From Castor canadensis (taxonomy: Eukaryota > Chordata > Mammalia > Rodentia > Castoridae), in contig NC_133389.1 in NCBI RefSeq assembly GCF_047511655.1, positions 39,167,295-39,231,294 of the forward strand: a DNA stretch of 64,000 bases. Reading direction: 5' to 3'. The translations under genes were made by a program, and so were the position numbers. The notes beneath the pieces are model-generated. The model was given only the letters and a program-made list of their open reading frames with translations. It ran no database searches and was not told the DNA's origin. Of the stretch, positions 20,304 through 31,446 are shown piece by piece (within the stretch, counting starts at the first letter, position 1; every line of letters begins with the position of its first letter).

Positions 20304-21359
20304 CCAAAACCTTAAACTAGGAGTTTAGCAGTTGTATAAGATACAATGTCAACACACAAGTAAGTTTCTTTTTATAGACAAAGAACTTTGAAAGCTGAAA
20401 TTTAAAACAAAACTCCATTTATAATAGCTCCCCCCAAAATGCAATGCTTACACCTAGTAAAACGTGCAGGATGTTTATAATGAAGGCTAAAAAATGCTAT
20501 AAAATGAGAGATGTAACATGTTCACTGCTTGTACAAACCAAATAAATATATCCATTTTGATCAAATTCCTACCAGGATCTTTTTAGATATAGACAAACTG
20601 ATTCTTGCAAGGATGTAGGGATGTGGAGCAGCTGAACTTTTATGCATTGTGATGGGAATGCAAAATGTTTCAGCCATTACAAATTGGTAATTTCTAACAA
20701 AGGTAAGCATATACCTACCTTATAACCCAGCAACCCCTCACTTTATATTTACCCTGGAGTAATTAAAGCTATGTTTACACAAAAACTTGTATAGCCATTC
20801 TGTTCACAAGCGTCAGAAACTGGAAACTGCCCAAATGTCCCTGAACGGTTGAATGGATCAACAATACTGTGGTATATTTGTGTATATTTGTATAATACCA
20901 CTACTCAGTATTAAAAACAATGAACTATTGATACAGGCAACAGCTTCCATATGTAACTTTCAGAAAGTTACATATTGGAATTTCCTATATGTTCTAGAAA
21001 AGATAAGATGGTAGGGAGAACAAAGCAGTAGTTTTCCAGAAATGCTGTGTCGTGGATAGTGTGACTCTAGAGTGTCACAGGGAACATTTGAGGAGTAATG
21101 GAACTATTCTGTATCCTTATTTTGGTGATGGTTACACAAATATGTACACGTCTTAAAACCAAAGTCTACCGCAAAGAAAAAAGGTAAATTTCCTGTAAAG
21201 CTCTTTCCTAAAAAAGGGTAAGGTAGATGCTTGTCTCTTGGTTTAATTAGATAACTTATAAAATGGAGTAAACTACACATGGATATGGGTACTTACAGAG
21301 ATTTTGGAAAGATATAGTCAAGTGGGGGGTGCTGAAATATTCTTTATTAATTTCCCTAT

Positions 21360-21570
21360 TTTTTAACCAGCTTTTGTTGTGGTAAAACATACAGTAACAC
21401 AAATTTTACTGTTAACCATTTTTAAGTATACGGTTCAGTGGCATTAATTAGCTTCACATTGTTGTGTAATTACTACCACCATCTGTATCCAGAACTATTT
21501 TCTGAAACTCCATACCCATTGAACAATGACTCTCCAGTTCCTGGCAAACACCACTGCACTTTGTCTCTAT
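21360..21570 (-). repeat. Old L1 3' end fragment
   Basis: The plus strand carries the antisense text tatacggttcagtggcatta, cacattgttgtgtaattact, actccatacccattgaacaa. It continues beyond the SINE at 21572-21650 to about 21850 (tttaaagctgaataatattc). Confidence 0.7.
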
Positions 21571-21571
21571 G

Positions 21572-21650
21572 ATTTTTTTTTTTTCATAAGACCTGGTCTC
21601 TTGCTATGTAGCCCAGGCTGGCCTCAAACTTGTGATCCTCCATGCCTGGC
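21572..21650 (-). repeat. B1-like SINE
   Basis: T run, tcttgctatgtagcccaggc, tggcctcaaacttgtgatcc, catgcctggc. Short. Confidence 0.82.
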
Positions 21651-22217
21651 AATGCCTTTGATTACTTAAGGTGCTTTGTGCAAGTGCAACAGACAATATT
21701 TGTTCTTTTGTGGCTGGCCTATTTCACTTACCTTAATGTCTTCAAAGCTGATTCATTCATGTTACAGAACATGCCAGACTATCATTCCTTTTTAAAGCTG
21801 AATAATATTCATGAGTGTATATGCGCCATTTTGAATGTATTTAGTCTGCACAGTGGTTTAGGGGGGCCAGGCAAGGAGTTAGAAGACTTGATGGCTGAGA
21901 AGGATGGCTTGGATATTGATAAAGAAGCAATCCTAGACTTCTGACATTAACAGAATGGCTTGTGACATACAGCAGGGCCTTCCTGACCCTCAGTCCCTGC
22001 AGCTACAGAAAATGACACCTCCAGTCTGATCATCCAAGGAAACTCCCTTTCCTGACGTGGGAGGAGTTGATGACACGTAGCCCAGGCTCCAAAAGCTAAT
22101 GACACATGACCGGTTTTCTAGTACTGACCATGTCTGTGTCTGCAAACCTCGGTAAAAGCTTGACATCCCAGCATTTCCAGGGCAATGCCCCTTCCTGAAC
22201 CTGCCAACCCTCCCATT

Positions 22218-22472
22218 TGGAGAGTGCACTCTTTTTGTTTGGTTGGTTTTGTTTTATTAGCATATAATATTTGTATAGAGAAATACATTGTGATATTTAC
22301 ATATGTGCTACAATATATCTTAGTTAGTTTTACCCTCTCCTTGGTTCTTCCTCTTGGACTCCTCCCCCTTCTTAGAACAATTTTGACAGGTTTCATTCTT
22401 CTGTTTTCATATTTGAATACAAAATACATCCACCATATTCACACTAATTCTCCTTTTCCTTATGCCCACCCC

Positions 22473-22474
<2 letters not shown>
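22218..22474 (-). repeat. L1-like 3' end
   Basis: Plus strand: ttttattagcatataatatt, cattgtgatatttacatatg, cttagttagttttaccctct, then C-rich text. This is the antisense of a 3' end with a polypurine tract, related in style to 42300-42420. Confidence 0.5.

Positions 22475-22540
<66 letters not shown>
22475..22540. repeat. (AC)33 microsatellite
   Basis: 66 uninterrupted bases, followed by ttgcgcgcgtgtgcac, which extends the alternating purine-pyrimidine pattern. Confidence 0.97.
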
Positions 22541-22544
<4 letters not shown>

Positions 22545-23292
22545 GCGCGTGTGCACGGTATCCACTCCCAGAAGAGACCTGTTTTATGGAGGGTGTACTT
22601 TTGCTTTGCTTTCACTCTGTTTTGAATTTATAAGCCTGCTCCTGCTTAAGTCTCCTCTGTGTCCGTCCTTAAATTCTTTCTCTGATGAGACTAGAACTTT
22701 CTGACCCTGGATCCAGTGACCCGAGCATATTTTGGCAAACCAAGCCAAGAAACTCTAGGAGACCCCTACTTAGGAGCAAGTGACTTTATTTTCCTGATAC
22801 TGGGAAGGAAATCCACCTTCTTAATTTTACTCTGTCTTTCTGGACTATTATTATCTTGCAAAACTTGCACAACATGGAGGTTTCCTTCCCCTCTCTTCTC
22901 ATTGGTAACCAAATCCTTACCATCAGTTTGGACATCCTTGGAACCACAGAAAGGTGGTCTCTTTGAACACTGTGAGAACATAAGGGGACTGTTATGTTTG
23001 AATAGTGCTGAATCCAGAGTGGTTTGGGTACAACACCCTCAAAAGCCATGACTGTTCTTACCTGCTGCTTACTGCCTTGCAAAGGAACAGAAGCCACTGT
23101 ATGCTAGCCACCCCAGTGGGGGTGGGGGGAGTGTGGAGGGCAGTGTGTCCTTCACTATGACCTATAAAGGATGGGAGCAGGATGTTTTATCCAATAGTGT
23201 TTTTATCATCCAGTGCCACATCCCAAGGAACTCCATAGGTGGAAGGGGAAGGGAAGAGCCTGGTCCTTTAGAAGGTAAATCTATTATAGTCT

Positions 23293-23500
23293 TTTTTTTA
23301 ATTTTTGCAGTACTGGGGCTTAAACTCAGGGCTTTCACCTTGAGCCACTCCACCAGCCCTTTTTTTTTTTTTTTTTTTTTGTGATGGGTTTTTTCAAGAT
23401 AGGGTCTTGCAAACTGTTTGCCTGAGCTGACTTCAAACTGTGATCCTCCTGATCTCTGCCTCTTGAGTAGCTAGGATTACAGGCCACCAGTGCCCGGGCA
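23293..23500 (-). repeat. B1-tRNA dimeric SINE
   Basis: Two T-rich tracts bracket a shortened tRNA-like unit (tcaccttgagccactccacc), followed by the B1-like unit (caaactgtgatcctcctgat, agctaggattacaggccacc). Confidence 0.9.
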
Positions 23501-23774
23501 CTATAGTTTTTATCAGTGACTTAAGAAAATATTTAGACAATATGAGAAAGCTACATATCTAATAATTTCTGATTTGGTTTGAAACATTTTTCTATGCAGT
23601 CATAAAAGGAATGAATGTCATTCCCTTCCTAGAACTCATTGGGTTATCTGACAGCATAATAAACACCCTGAAAACTTTCCAGACTGGAAATGCCCTGACA
23701 GCACATGCCATGTTTAAGACTGCAAGCCCTGCCCACTAACCCTGACCTTTGGAGGTGCTGCCTTCACTGTTTTT

Positions 23775-23872
23775 TTGTTGTTTTTTTTTAATTTTTATTT
23801 TATTCATATGTGCATACAATGTTTGAGTAATTTCTCCCCCCTTCCCCTACCCCCTCCCTTACCCGCCCTTCA
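23775..23872 (-). mobile_element. Short L1 3' terminal fragment
   Basis: Plus strand reads ttttattcatatgtgcatac followed by C-rich text (cttcccctaccccctccctt). This is the antisense of the L1 polypurine tract and A tail seen at 53823-53927. Only about 100 bp are present. Confidence 0.85.
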
Positions 23873-24057
23873 CTGTTACGTATTTGCACAATCATGGCTA
23901 CATGTCTACACCACCATCTGCTGCCCAGTGTCTGCAGCACAAAAGGAAAGAAACCAAGTAGCTCATTACAGAGAAAATAAAATACACAAAGGATAGACTC
24001 ATTGAAAAACTACTAGAAACCAAAGAAAAGTTTCAAGAAAAATAGTGAGGTGAGGGG

Positions 24058-24140
24058 GCTGGTGAAGTGGCTCAAGCAATAGAGTACCTGCCTAGCAAGT
24101 TCGAGCCCTGAGTTCAAACTCCAGTACTGCCAAAAAAAGG
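24058..24140 (+). repeat. tRNA-like SINE
   Basis: ggctggtgaagtggctcaag, gagccctgagttcaaactcc, A tail. It directly precedes an ID-like SINE. Confidence 0.92.
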
Positions 24141-24148
24141 GGGGGAGG

Positions 24149-24235
24149 CTGGGAACATACCTCTGTGGTAGAGTGCTTACCTAGCATGTGCAAGGCCGTG
24201 GGCTCAATCCCCAGCACTTCAAAATTTTAAAAAGA
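24149..24235 (+). repeat. ID-like SINE
   Basis: ggctgggaacatacctctgt, ggtagagtgcttacctagca, ggctcaatccccagcac. Confidence 0.9.
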
Positions 24236-24378
24236 TGTGTGGAATAGGGTGCTGTATAGAAATTCCTGCTCTGTAATCCTCTGGAGACTGGGCAAAGATA
24301 CATATGTCCAGTTTCTTTTTTTTTTTTAGTTAGTTGCCTAAATATACCAGTTTGCTGAGGGTTAAATAACTAAAATAA

Positions 24379-24838
24379 GCCAGGTGCCAGTGACTATATC
24401 CAGCTACTTATGACTATAATCCAGCTACTTATAACTATAATCCAGCTACTTGGGAGACTGAGATCTGGAGGATTTTGGTTGGAGACCAGCTAGGACAGGG
24501 AGTTCGAAAGACCCCATTTCAACCAACAGCTGGGCAGGTGCCTGTCATCCTAAATTGTGAGGGAGGCTGAGATCAGGAGGGTTGTGGTTCCAGGTCAGCC
24601 CAGACAAAAAAAGTTTTAAGACCCCATCTTAACAGAGAAAGCTGGACATGGTGGTACACACCTATCATCCCAGCTACTGTGGGAAGCATAAAAAAGGAGG
24701 ATAAGAGTCCAGGCCAGTCTAGGGAAAAAACCAGAGCCTCTCTCCAAAATGAAAGGGGCTTGGAGGCATGGTTCAAGTGGTAGAGTACTTGCCTACCAAG
24801 TGCAAAGCCTCGAATTCAAGCCCCAGCACCACCAAAAA
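24379..24838 (+). repeat. Multimeric SINE: three B1-like units plus tRNA-like unit
   Basis: First B1-like unit 24379-24510 (with an internal triplication), second 24527-24630 (ctgggcaggtgcctgtcatc), third 24636-24755 (ctggacatggtggtacacac), then a tRNA-like unit (24757-24838: ggaggcatggttcaagtggt). All are on the + strand, with one terminal A tail. Confidence 0.82.
24391..24451 (+). repeat. Tandem triplication of about 20-21 bp
   Basis: Three near-identical units based on tgactataatccagctactt, inside the first B1-like unit. It is a local expansion of the B1 block that normally reads cctgtaatcctagctact once. Confidence 0.9.
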
Positions 24839-24915
24839 AACAAAAACAAAAAAAGCACAATTAAGATAACTTTGGAAAGTTAAATATTGCTAGAAAAATT
24901 GGGGGTTATTTATTT

Positions 24916-25207
24916 TTGTTTGGGGCGGTACCAGGATTTTGCACAAAAGTGCTCATCTACTTGAGCCACACCTCCTGCTTCCTTTTTGCTTTTAGGTTAT
25001 TTTTTGGGGTATAGTTTTTATTTCTATTTTTTAAAGTTATTTTTGTAGATAGGGTCTCACTTTTTGCTGGGACTGAGATCTCAGGTGTGTGCCACTATGC
25101 TCAGCTTGTTGGCTGAGATAAAGTCTTACTAAATTTTTGCCTGCACTGGCCTCAAACCATGATCTTCTCGTAGCTGGGATTACAGACATGAGCCACCACA
25201 CCTGGCT
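24916..25207 (-). repeat. Multimeric SINE on minus strand (two B1-like plus tRNA-like)
   Basis: On the plus strand: a tRNA-like unit (cggtaccaggattttgcac, cttgagccacacctcctgc), then a first B1-like part ending ggtgtgtgccactatgctca, then a second (ggcctcaaaccatgatcttc, agctgggattacagacatga). Confidence 0.75.
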
Positions 25208-25796
25208 GAAAAAAATTGCTGCCTTTTCAAAGTAAGGAATGAGTCCAGTATAAGAATTTCACAATAAGCAATAAGCAGGGGTTAATGTCTTAGAAGTCAG
25301 GTTTCCCTTTACAGTAACTCAGAATCATCTTTGCTTTCTGCTCTCCTGCCAGCTGAGGCAGTCAGCTCCTGGAGTAACTAATGTGGCCTACAGACAAGAC
25401 TTTTACTGGAACTCAATCTTTAGTCATTTATTCAGGCTTTAATTGCATTCAGTCCTCTGTGTATAGACAAATTTGCACCATCCAAACTGCCATGACTAGG
25501 AGGGCATTTAGTCCTTCTATAAGACTTACCTCAGTTATGATATAGACCTGATAGGAAGAAAGAATAAAAATTTGGCCCAATATTTGTAAATAAGATGTAC
25601 TGGCTGTTTGCAAATGAAAAATGGCAACCTTAAAAATAGTTTTCACCTGAAGCTTTTCAAAATCACATTTTTAAAAGCAAATATATAGCAATTAGTAATT
25701 TCTCAAACTTGTGAAAAAAAAGGAATGGATGATAAATATGAATTGAGTGGTCATGGAAAAAGATGCAGATGAACTTTCATTGTATAAAATGTTACG

Positions 25797-26005
25797 TAAG
25801 CCAGGTACTGGGTGCTCAGTTGCTCACCTCTGTAATTCTAGGACTTGGGAGGCTGAAATCACAAGGATGGTGGTTTGAGGCCAGCCCAGGCAAATAGTTT
25901 GAGATCATATCTCCAAAATAGCCAGAGCAAAATGAACCAGAAGTGTGGCTTATGTTGTAGAATGCCTGATTTGAGAGTACTAAGCTCCCAGATCCCACCC
26001 CCCCA
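25797..26005 (+). repeat. B1-tRNA dimeric SINE
   Basis: tgctcacctctgtaattcta, gttgaggccagcccaggc-like block, caaaatagccagagcaaaat, then a degraded tRNA-like unit (agaagtgtggcttatgttgt). Confidence 0.82.
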
Positions 26006-26187
26006 AACACAAAGGTTATGTATTACAGGATTTCAATCTCATAAGAGAAAGCACAGTTTAAAAATATAATTGTCTACAGCATGAATAAACCTTTAAAACA
26101 TTATGCTACATGGAACAAGCCAGACACTAAAGACAAGAACAAATATTGTGGTTATGCTTTTTTTGTTATTATTAAAAATAAGTTCTT

Positions 26188-26300
26188 AACCAGGTGTGAT
26201 GGTGTACTCTTATCATCCCAGCATTTGGGAAGCTGAGGCAGGAGGATTGTGAGATCCAGACCAGCCTGGGCTACATAGTGAGACCCTGACAAAAACAAAG
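26188..26300 (+). repeat. B1-like SINE
   Basis: aaccaggtgtgatggtgtac, gaagctgaggcaggaggatt, agaccagcctgggctacata, gagaccctgacaaaaac. Confidence 0.92.
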
Positions 26301-26339
26301 AAACTCTTCACTCTCACCTTTTTTTTTTCTCTCTCGCTC

Positions 26340-26510
26340 TAATGGGGTTTGAACTCAGGGCCTATACCTTGAGCCACTCCACCAGCTCATTTTTTCATGA
26401 GTGATGTTTTTTTTCAAGATAGGTTCTCATCAACTTTTTGCAAGGCTTCGATTTAAACTGTGATCCTCCTGATCTCTGTCTACTGAGTCGCTAGAATTGC
26501 ACCCAGCGAA
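26340..26510 (-). repeat. B1-tRNA dimeric SINE
   Basis: atggggtttgaactcagggc, ttgagccactccaccagctc, then tttaaactgtgatcctcctg. The tRNA-like unit is internally deleted. Confidence 0.82.
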
Positions 26511-26546
26511 GACCCATGTTCTTTGTTTGTTTGGTTTTTTTGTTGT

Positions 26547-26629
26547 TTTTTAGAGGAACTGGAGCTTGAACTCAGGGCCTCAAACTTGCTAGGCAGGTGC
26601 TCTACCACTTGAGCCACTCTGCCAGCCCT
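26547..26629 (-). repeat. tRNA-like SINE
   Basis: aactggagcttgaactcagg, tgctaggcaggtgctctacc, ttgagccactctgccagccc. Well preserved. Confidence 0.93.
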
Positions 26630-26671
26630 GCACTGCAAACATTTAGCAAATGGGAACTGCTTAAGAAGTGA

Positions 26672-26691
26672 AATATATATATATATATATA
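26672..26691. repeat. (AT)n microsatellite
   Basis: About ten AT units. Confidence 0.85.
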
Positions 26692-26734
26692 ATTAAAGAA
26701 ATAATATAAAATATATTATTATTTCATACACACA

Positions 26735-27110
26735 AACATACCCCTCCAACCCTCATAACAGCTCCACAATATAGACTCGACTAGTGGTATATTGCAGATG
26801 AGGAAAATGAAGGTTAACTGGTTCAGTGAAATTCCCAGAGCCAATTTTTTTTCTTTTTTAAAAATTTTATTATATCATTTTTTACATTTACTTACATGTG
26901 TGTACATTATTTGGGCCACCCCACCCCTCCTTCCACCTGCCTCCAGGCAGAAGCTGTTCCACCCTTTGTTCTCCTTTTTGTTGAAGAAAAAACATAAAAG
27001 ATAAAAAGAAAAACATAGCATATTTGCTAGTTTGAGATGAAGATAGCTATACAGGTCCCAGAGCTAACTGATGCCACAAATGAGGCTGTCTATCAGTCTC
27101 CAAAGCTGAA
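26735..27110 (+). repeat. Possible MIR fragment split by an L1 end
   Basis: gcagatgaggaaaatgaagg and ttcagtgaaattcccagag resemble MIR core text. The element seems to resume after the L1 insertion (27056 on). Confidence 0.5.
26845..27055 (-). mobile_element. Older L1 3' end with target duplication
   Basis: The antisense L1 3' terminus is diverged from the younger copies (ctgcctccaggcagaagctg, gttgaagaaaaaacataaaa, agatgaagatagctatacag). It is flanked by TCCCAGAGCCAA (26833-26844) and TCCCAGAGCTAA (27056-27067). Confidence 0.8.
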
Positions 27111-27569
27111 AACTGAGAATTTAAATTGGGCCTCCCTATGCAAAAAGAAATTTCCCAAGTTGATGTTTGATGTTCTTTTTCCTCATGCTTTTTGTGGGGT
27201 AGAACTCCACCACTGGAGATGCAACACATGTCCTGAGTGAGGGGTTGACTGGTCCTGGTTTTATCACTCTTCAACTCACAGGAAAGCCCATGGTTCTGGA
27301 CAGAGAGGCATGAAGCTGCTGTGTGATACACCTGCCAAACAGGCTGGACTTGCTGGGCTTCACCATAAAATGCCAGGCTTTGAATAAAGGAAAATCATCC
27401 TGGTGCTCCAAGACTTGGCTCAACAATCCTAATCATTTTAGAGAAACACTGCCAAAGGAAACTGTTCCCAGATGTGAAGCCAACATCGAAAGAGACGTGC
27501 AAGCCTTTCATTCAGCTAATCCACATTGAACTTCTACTATGATCAGTGCCTGTTCTTACAGTGTTTTGG

Positions 27570-27676
27570 TGGTTTTTTGTTTTTGTTTTTGGTTTTTTTT
27601 GGCAGTGCTGAGGTTTGAACTCAGGGCCCCACACTTCTAGGCAGGCACTCTACCACTCGACCCACTCCACCAGCCT
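27570..27676 (-). repeat. tRNA-like SINE
   Basis: gcagtgctgaggtttgaact, ctaggcaggcactctaccac, cccactccaccagcct, preceded by a T-rich tail. Confidence 0.9.
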
Positions 27677-27798
27677 AAGTGTTTTATTAATTATCAAAAT
27701 AAACCCAAATCCCTGCCCTCATAAAGCTTTTGTCTAGTAAGAATAGGCAGACAGGAAATAAGAATAATGGACAAATTATGTAGTGTTTTAGAAACTGA

Positions 27799-27805
27799 TA
27801 TATAT

Positions 27806-27842
<37 letters not shown>
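27799..27842. repeat. (TA)n microsatellite
   Basis: About 22 TA units with one phase slip near 27816. Confidence 0.95.
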
Positions 27843-27850
<8 letters not shown>

Positions 27851-27857
27851 TAATTAT

Positions 27858-28043
27858 TAGCCAGGTGCTGGTGGCTTGTGCCTGTAATCCTAGCTACTCA
27901 GGAGGCAGAGATCAGGAGGATCGCAGTTTGAAGCCAGCCCAGGCAAAGAGTTCACTAGATCCTGTCTTGAAAAAACCCAACATACACACATACGCACACA
28001 CAGAAAAGACAAAAAAGGGCTGGATTCAAGCCCCAGTACTCCA
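27858..28043 (+). repeat. B1-tRNA dimeric SINE, shortened second unit
   Basis: agccaggtgctggtggcttg, aggcagagatcaggaggatc, gaagccagcccaggcaaaga, a CA-rich join, then only ggctggattcaagccccag of the tRNA-like unit. Confidence 0.88.
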
Positions 28044-28215
28044 TATATATGTTGTTCCTGAAAATAAAAGGCCCTAAGAAGATTTTGCTAATTCTAATAG
28101 TCAATTCTCAGACATCATGTTATCAATCTATAGCAGAATTCAATAAATGACAATTGATGAGTCCTTTCTTCAAATGCATTTTTTTAGGGGTTCTAAGATT
28201 CTACACTACTGGTTT

Positions 28216-28280
28216 ACACACACACACACACACACACACACAACTCAAGTGCTCTACCACTTGAACCATTCTTCTACCTC
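28216..28280 (-). repeat. CA repeat with tRNA-like SINE fragment
   Basis: (CA)14 at about 28216-28242, followed by tgctctaccacttgaaccat, the 5' part of an antisense tRNA-like SINE. Confidence 0.75.
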
Positions 28281-28289
28281 CTTTGGATA

Positions 28290-29500
28290 TTTTGAACTCA
28301 TCTGCTCTGGCAGATGAGAAAGTCATTCCTGACTTCATCAGTCTGTATACCCCTGCCTGGTGATCTCATCCAGTCTCTTAACTTTAGGTTCTATTGTCTA
28401 TAGCCAAACTCCCATGGTTATAACTCAACATGTCCATTTAGCATTGGAAATTTCATATGATTTTTTTTCTGTTTCTCCCCTTAAATCCTTGTCTTCCCAC
28501 TGTCTTCTCTGACTCAGCTAATAGTAACTTCAGCCTCCCAGTGTTAGCTGGGGCTGTAAACCTGAACATTTTCTTTGACTCTTCCTTCTCTCTCTTACCC
28601 CTGTCTCCATATCAGTAAATCTGGCTGTTCTACTTTCAAGCTATATCCAGAGTGGGGCACCAGTGGCTTACACCTACAATCCTAGCTACTTGGATCATTG
28701 TTTGAGGCCAGCAAGGGCAAATAGTTTGTGAGACCCCATCACCAAAATAACCAGAGAAAAATGAACTAGAGGTGTGTGTCTCAAGTGGTAGATAGAGCAC
28801 ATGCTTTGCAAACAGGAAGCCCTTTGTTCAAATCCCAAAAAATCTATATCTATATCTATATATATCCAGAATCAGCCGGCTTTTTACTTCCTGTGCTATC
28901 AGTAATTAAGCTCCCTACCTTTGTCACCCCCATCTTCAGTTTCTTTTTATCACAGAGGTTGGATTGTTTTTGGTTTTTAATTAAAGCAAGTTAAACCATA
29001 CTGGTTTTCTCTTTAGTGCTTTCCAACAACTTTCCATCTCACTCAGAATAAAAGCCAAAGTCTTTGCAGTGGTTTACAAGACCCTGTGTGACCTCTCTTC
29101 TCCCCATCCCTCACCTTACTGGCTTCTGCTCCTGTCCCTCTGATTATCCCGCTCTAGCGCGGGAGTTCTCCTTGCTGTCCCTGAGCCACACCAGGCATGA
29201 TCACATCCTAGGGCCTTTGTGTCAGCCTTCCCTGTGCTTGCACTTGTTGAAATAGCTGTGTGGCTCATGTCCTTCCTCCTACAGATCTTGGAGCATCACC
29301 TCAGTAAGGCTTTTCTTGGCTAACCAATGGAAATTCCAACCTCCATACCCCTACTTTCTAGCTTTCCTTTGCCCCATACCACTGGGTATAACCTAACATG
29401 TTGTGTATTACACTTAACACAGGTGGTTCATTCTTCACTTCCACATATGCTTTATTCACTGCCGTCCTCCCAGTGCCAGGCTCATAGGGAACGTTCAGTA
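28290..29500 (+). repeat. Old L2 LINE fragment split by a SINE
   Basis: L2-like text before the SINE (ctttgactcttccttctctc, tcaagctatatccagagt) and after it (catctcactcagaataaaag, cctagggcctttgtgtcagc, cagtgccaggctcataggga). The order matches the L2 3' region. The open frame at 29064-29255 is L2-derived. Confidence 0.75.
28652..28860 (+). repeat. B1-tRNA dimeric SINE inside L2, with target duplication
   Basis: ggggcaccagtggcttacac, ccaaaataaccagagaaaaa, gtgtctcaagtggtagatag, tail (CTATAT)n. Flanked by TATATCCAGA (28642-28651 and 28861-28870). Confidence 0.9.
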
Positions 29501-30690
29501 TGACCATGCTCTCAGCCAAAGACCACCAGGAGCATACTAGAAGTTGAACAAGTTGGGTTTTTTACTTGTCACAATGAGGGAGTGTGTATGATGGGGGAAG
29601 CATAGAGAGGCTTGAGGACAGAGTGTTCACAGTGTTTGGGCTTAGGGAAGGTGATGGGAGGGGGCGTTGAAAGAAATGGGGCTTTGCTTTGGATTGGGTG
29701 CTGCCAGGATACATAAGTAATTCTCTGATTAGAGAATCTTAATGAATCTTAATGATTTTTCTGTAGGAGGGAAGAAGGCAAGGGTAAGAATGTAATTGGT
29801 AAAGAAGCAGCAATTATATTAGTGGGAAAGGACAGGTCTGATATTTTTTGTGATTGGTACAGTAACCTTGTTTTGTACATGCTTAGATAAGATTTATTAA
29901 GTGGTCTTGTTTTTGTATCACTTTAGCAAGATCCTAGAGTGGCTGGTTGTTTTATGAACATTTTTTCATCAGGCAAATACCGTGGTATATGTCTGAATGC
30001 AAGGTTCTCCTAACACCATGGAGGGTAAGCTGGTAGAGCCAGGCCAGTTGCCCATATCAGTGGTTTGTTTTCTTTTTCAAGTATAAATTTGGTAAGTGAT
30101 TGATTGAGTGAATATAATGATGGTCTTCATATACCTGAAGGGCTGTCAGGTGGAAGTAAAGTGAGGCTCACTTTGTAAGAACTCAGGTTAGAGTTGGGTA
30201 GTTAGAGAGAGATCAAGTTCCACCCTTATGAGAACTATAACAAAATGAGTCCCCCTGTGGGGAGATGAATTTCAATGACTTAAGTTTTTGATAGAGGCTG
30301 AAGGGATAAAAAGTGGGCAGAATTGACAAGTCCCTGCAGAGAAGGCTGGACCTAAGAGCCTCAGATTTCTGTGAAGTTCTGTGAAGCCCAGTTAAAGCTC
30401 ACTTGGCCTTCCAGTTGCTTCTGATGAATCCAGAAAGAATCAGATAGTAAATGCAGTTAAGCCTGCACTAAGATGAAGAAACTGTTCCAGCCTTTAAGGA
30501 TTTCACAGCCTAGAAGCAGAGAAACATACAGAAGCAAACGTCTGCTGTGAGGCTTGTTAGGTCAGATTTGAAGAAATAGTTCTTATTGCGGGTGAGTTTT
30601 CCCCAATGGGACATTTGCCAACATGGCTGTAATTTACTGCTTGTATCTAGTTACTAGAAGCCAGGATACTGCTAAGAATACTATGTTACA

Positions 30691-31040
30691 CTTAGTCTGT
30701 TTCTGTGGCTGTAACAAAATACACAACACTAGGGAATTTATAAAGAATAGAAGTTTATTTGGCTTAAGGTTCAGGAAGCTGTGAAGTTCAAGAATGTGAT
30801 GCCACAATCTACTTGGTATATGATAAGAACCTTCTTGCTACATAACACACCAAGGCAGAGCGCATCAGGTGACAAAACAAAGCAAGCATGCAAGATCAGG
30901 TCTCACTTCCTCTTCTCAGAAAGCAACTAGTCATATCCTGGGGAACTTACTGTCATGACCTCCTCCAACACTACCTTCAAAGGTCCTACCTCCATATACC
31001 ATTAACGTGAATTTGGGGACTAAGTTTCCAACACAAGAAC
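30691..31040 (+). repeat. Old interspersed repeat, family not assigned
   Basis: tggctgtaacaaaatacaca, agaagtttatttggcttaag, tcatgacctcctccaacact, tacctccatataccattaac. The same block order recurs at 46610-47060, so it is repetitive, but I cannot name the family. Confidence 0.55.
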
Positions 31041-31446
31041 TGTGGGGAAGGGGAGGATACATTTAAAATACAGCATACACCAAAGAATTATCTGTCAAGA
31101 TATCAATCCCACCAGTATTTGTGCAATCCTGTTTCAGAGCGAGAAGCAGAGGCAGTAATGACTGACATTGACTCCAGGAAAAACAGGGAAAGGTTTTGCA
31201 GAGGAGGCGGTAGCTGAGGTAAGCTTTAAAGGAAATACACAAGTTCCTTGGTAAGAAATGTTTCATTTATTATGGAGAGACATTTCTGAAATAATGATAG
31301 TTGGAATGAATTATATCATTATAGTCTGAAATTTGCTGAAATATAATCCAGTAGGGGGAGTGGTGTGTAGAAGTTTTACCAGGAGTTGATAATTGTTGAA
31401 ATTGGTGAAGGATACAAGGAGATTCATTGTACTTCTTTTGTTGTTG

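Larger units (their letters stand above)
19345..21190 (+). mobile_element. Ancient L1 ORF2/3' end, split by SINEs
   Basis: Sense L1-like text: gtggactaattcctcaagaa, gatgaattcttccaaatacg, ttccctctaaaatcagatat, caaatgtccctgaacggttg. It is riddled with stops and frameshifts. Three SINEs interrupt it (19677-19760, 19843-19930, 20188-20300), and the L1 text resumes after each. Much older than the L1 copies at 32 and 51 kb. Confidence 0.75.
21940..22740 (+). repeat. Possible old LTR remnant
   Basis: The segments aatgccccttcctgaacctg (near 22186) and tccttaaattctttctctg (near 22665) resemble the U3 and U5 ends of mammalian endogenous-retrovirus LTRs. An L1-like 3' end and a CA repeat lie between them. 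No gag, pol or env reading frame was recognised. This is a resemblance only. Confidence 0.3.

Noticed and set aside
22462..22704. Open frames with long Thr-His runs
   Set aside because: They are translations of the (AC)33 microsatellite.
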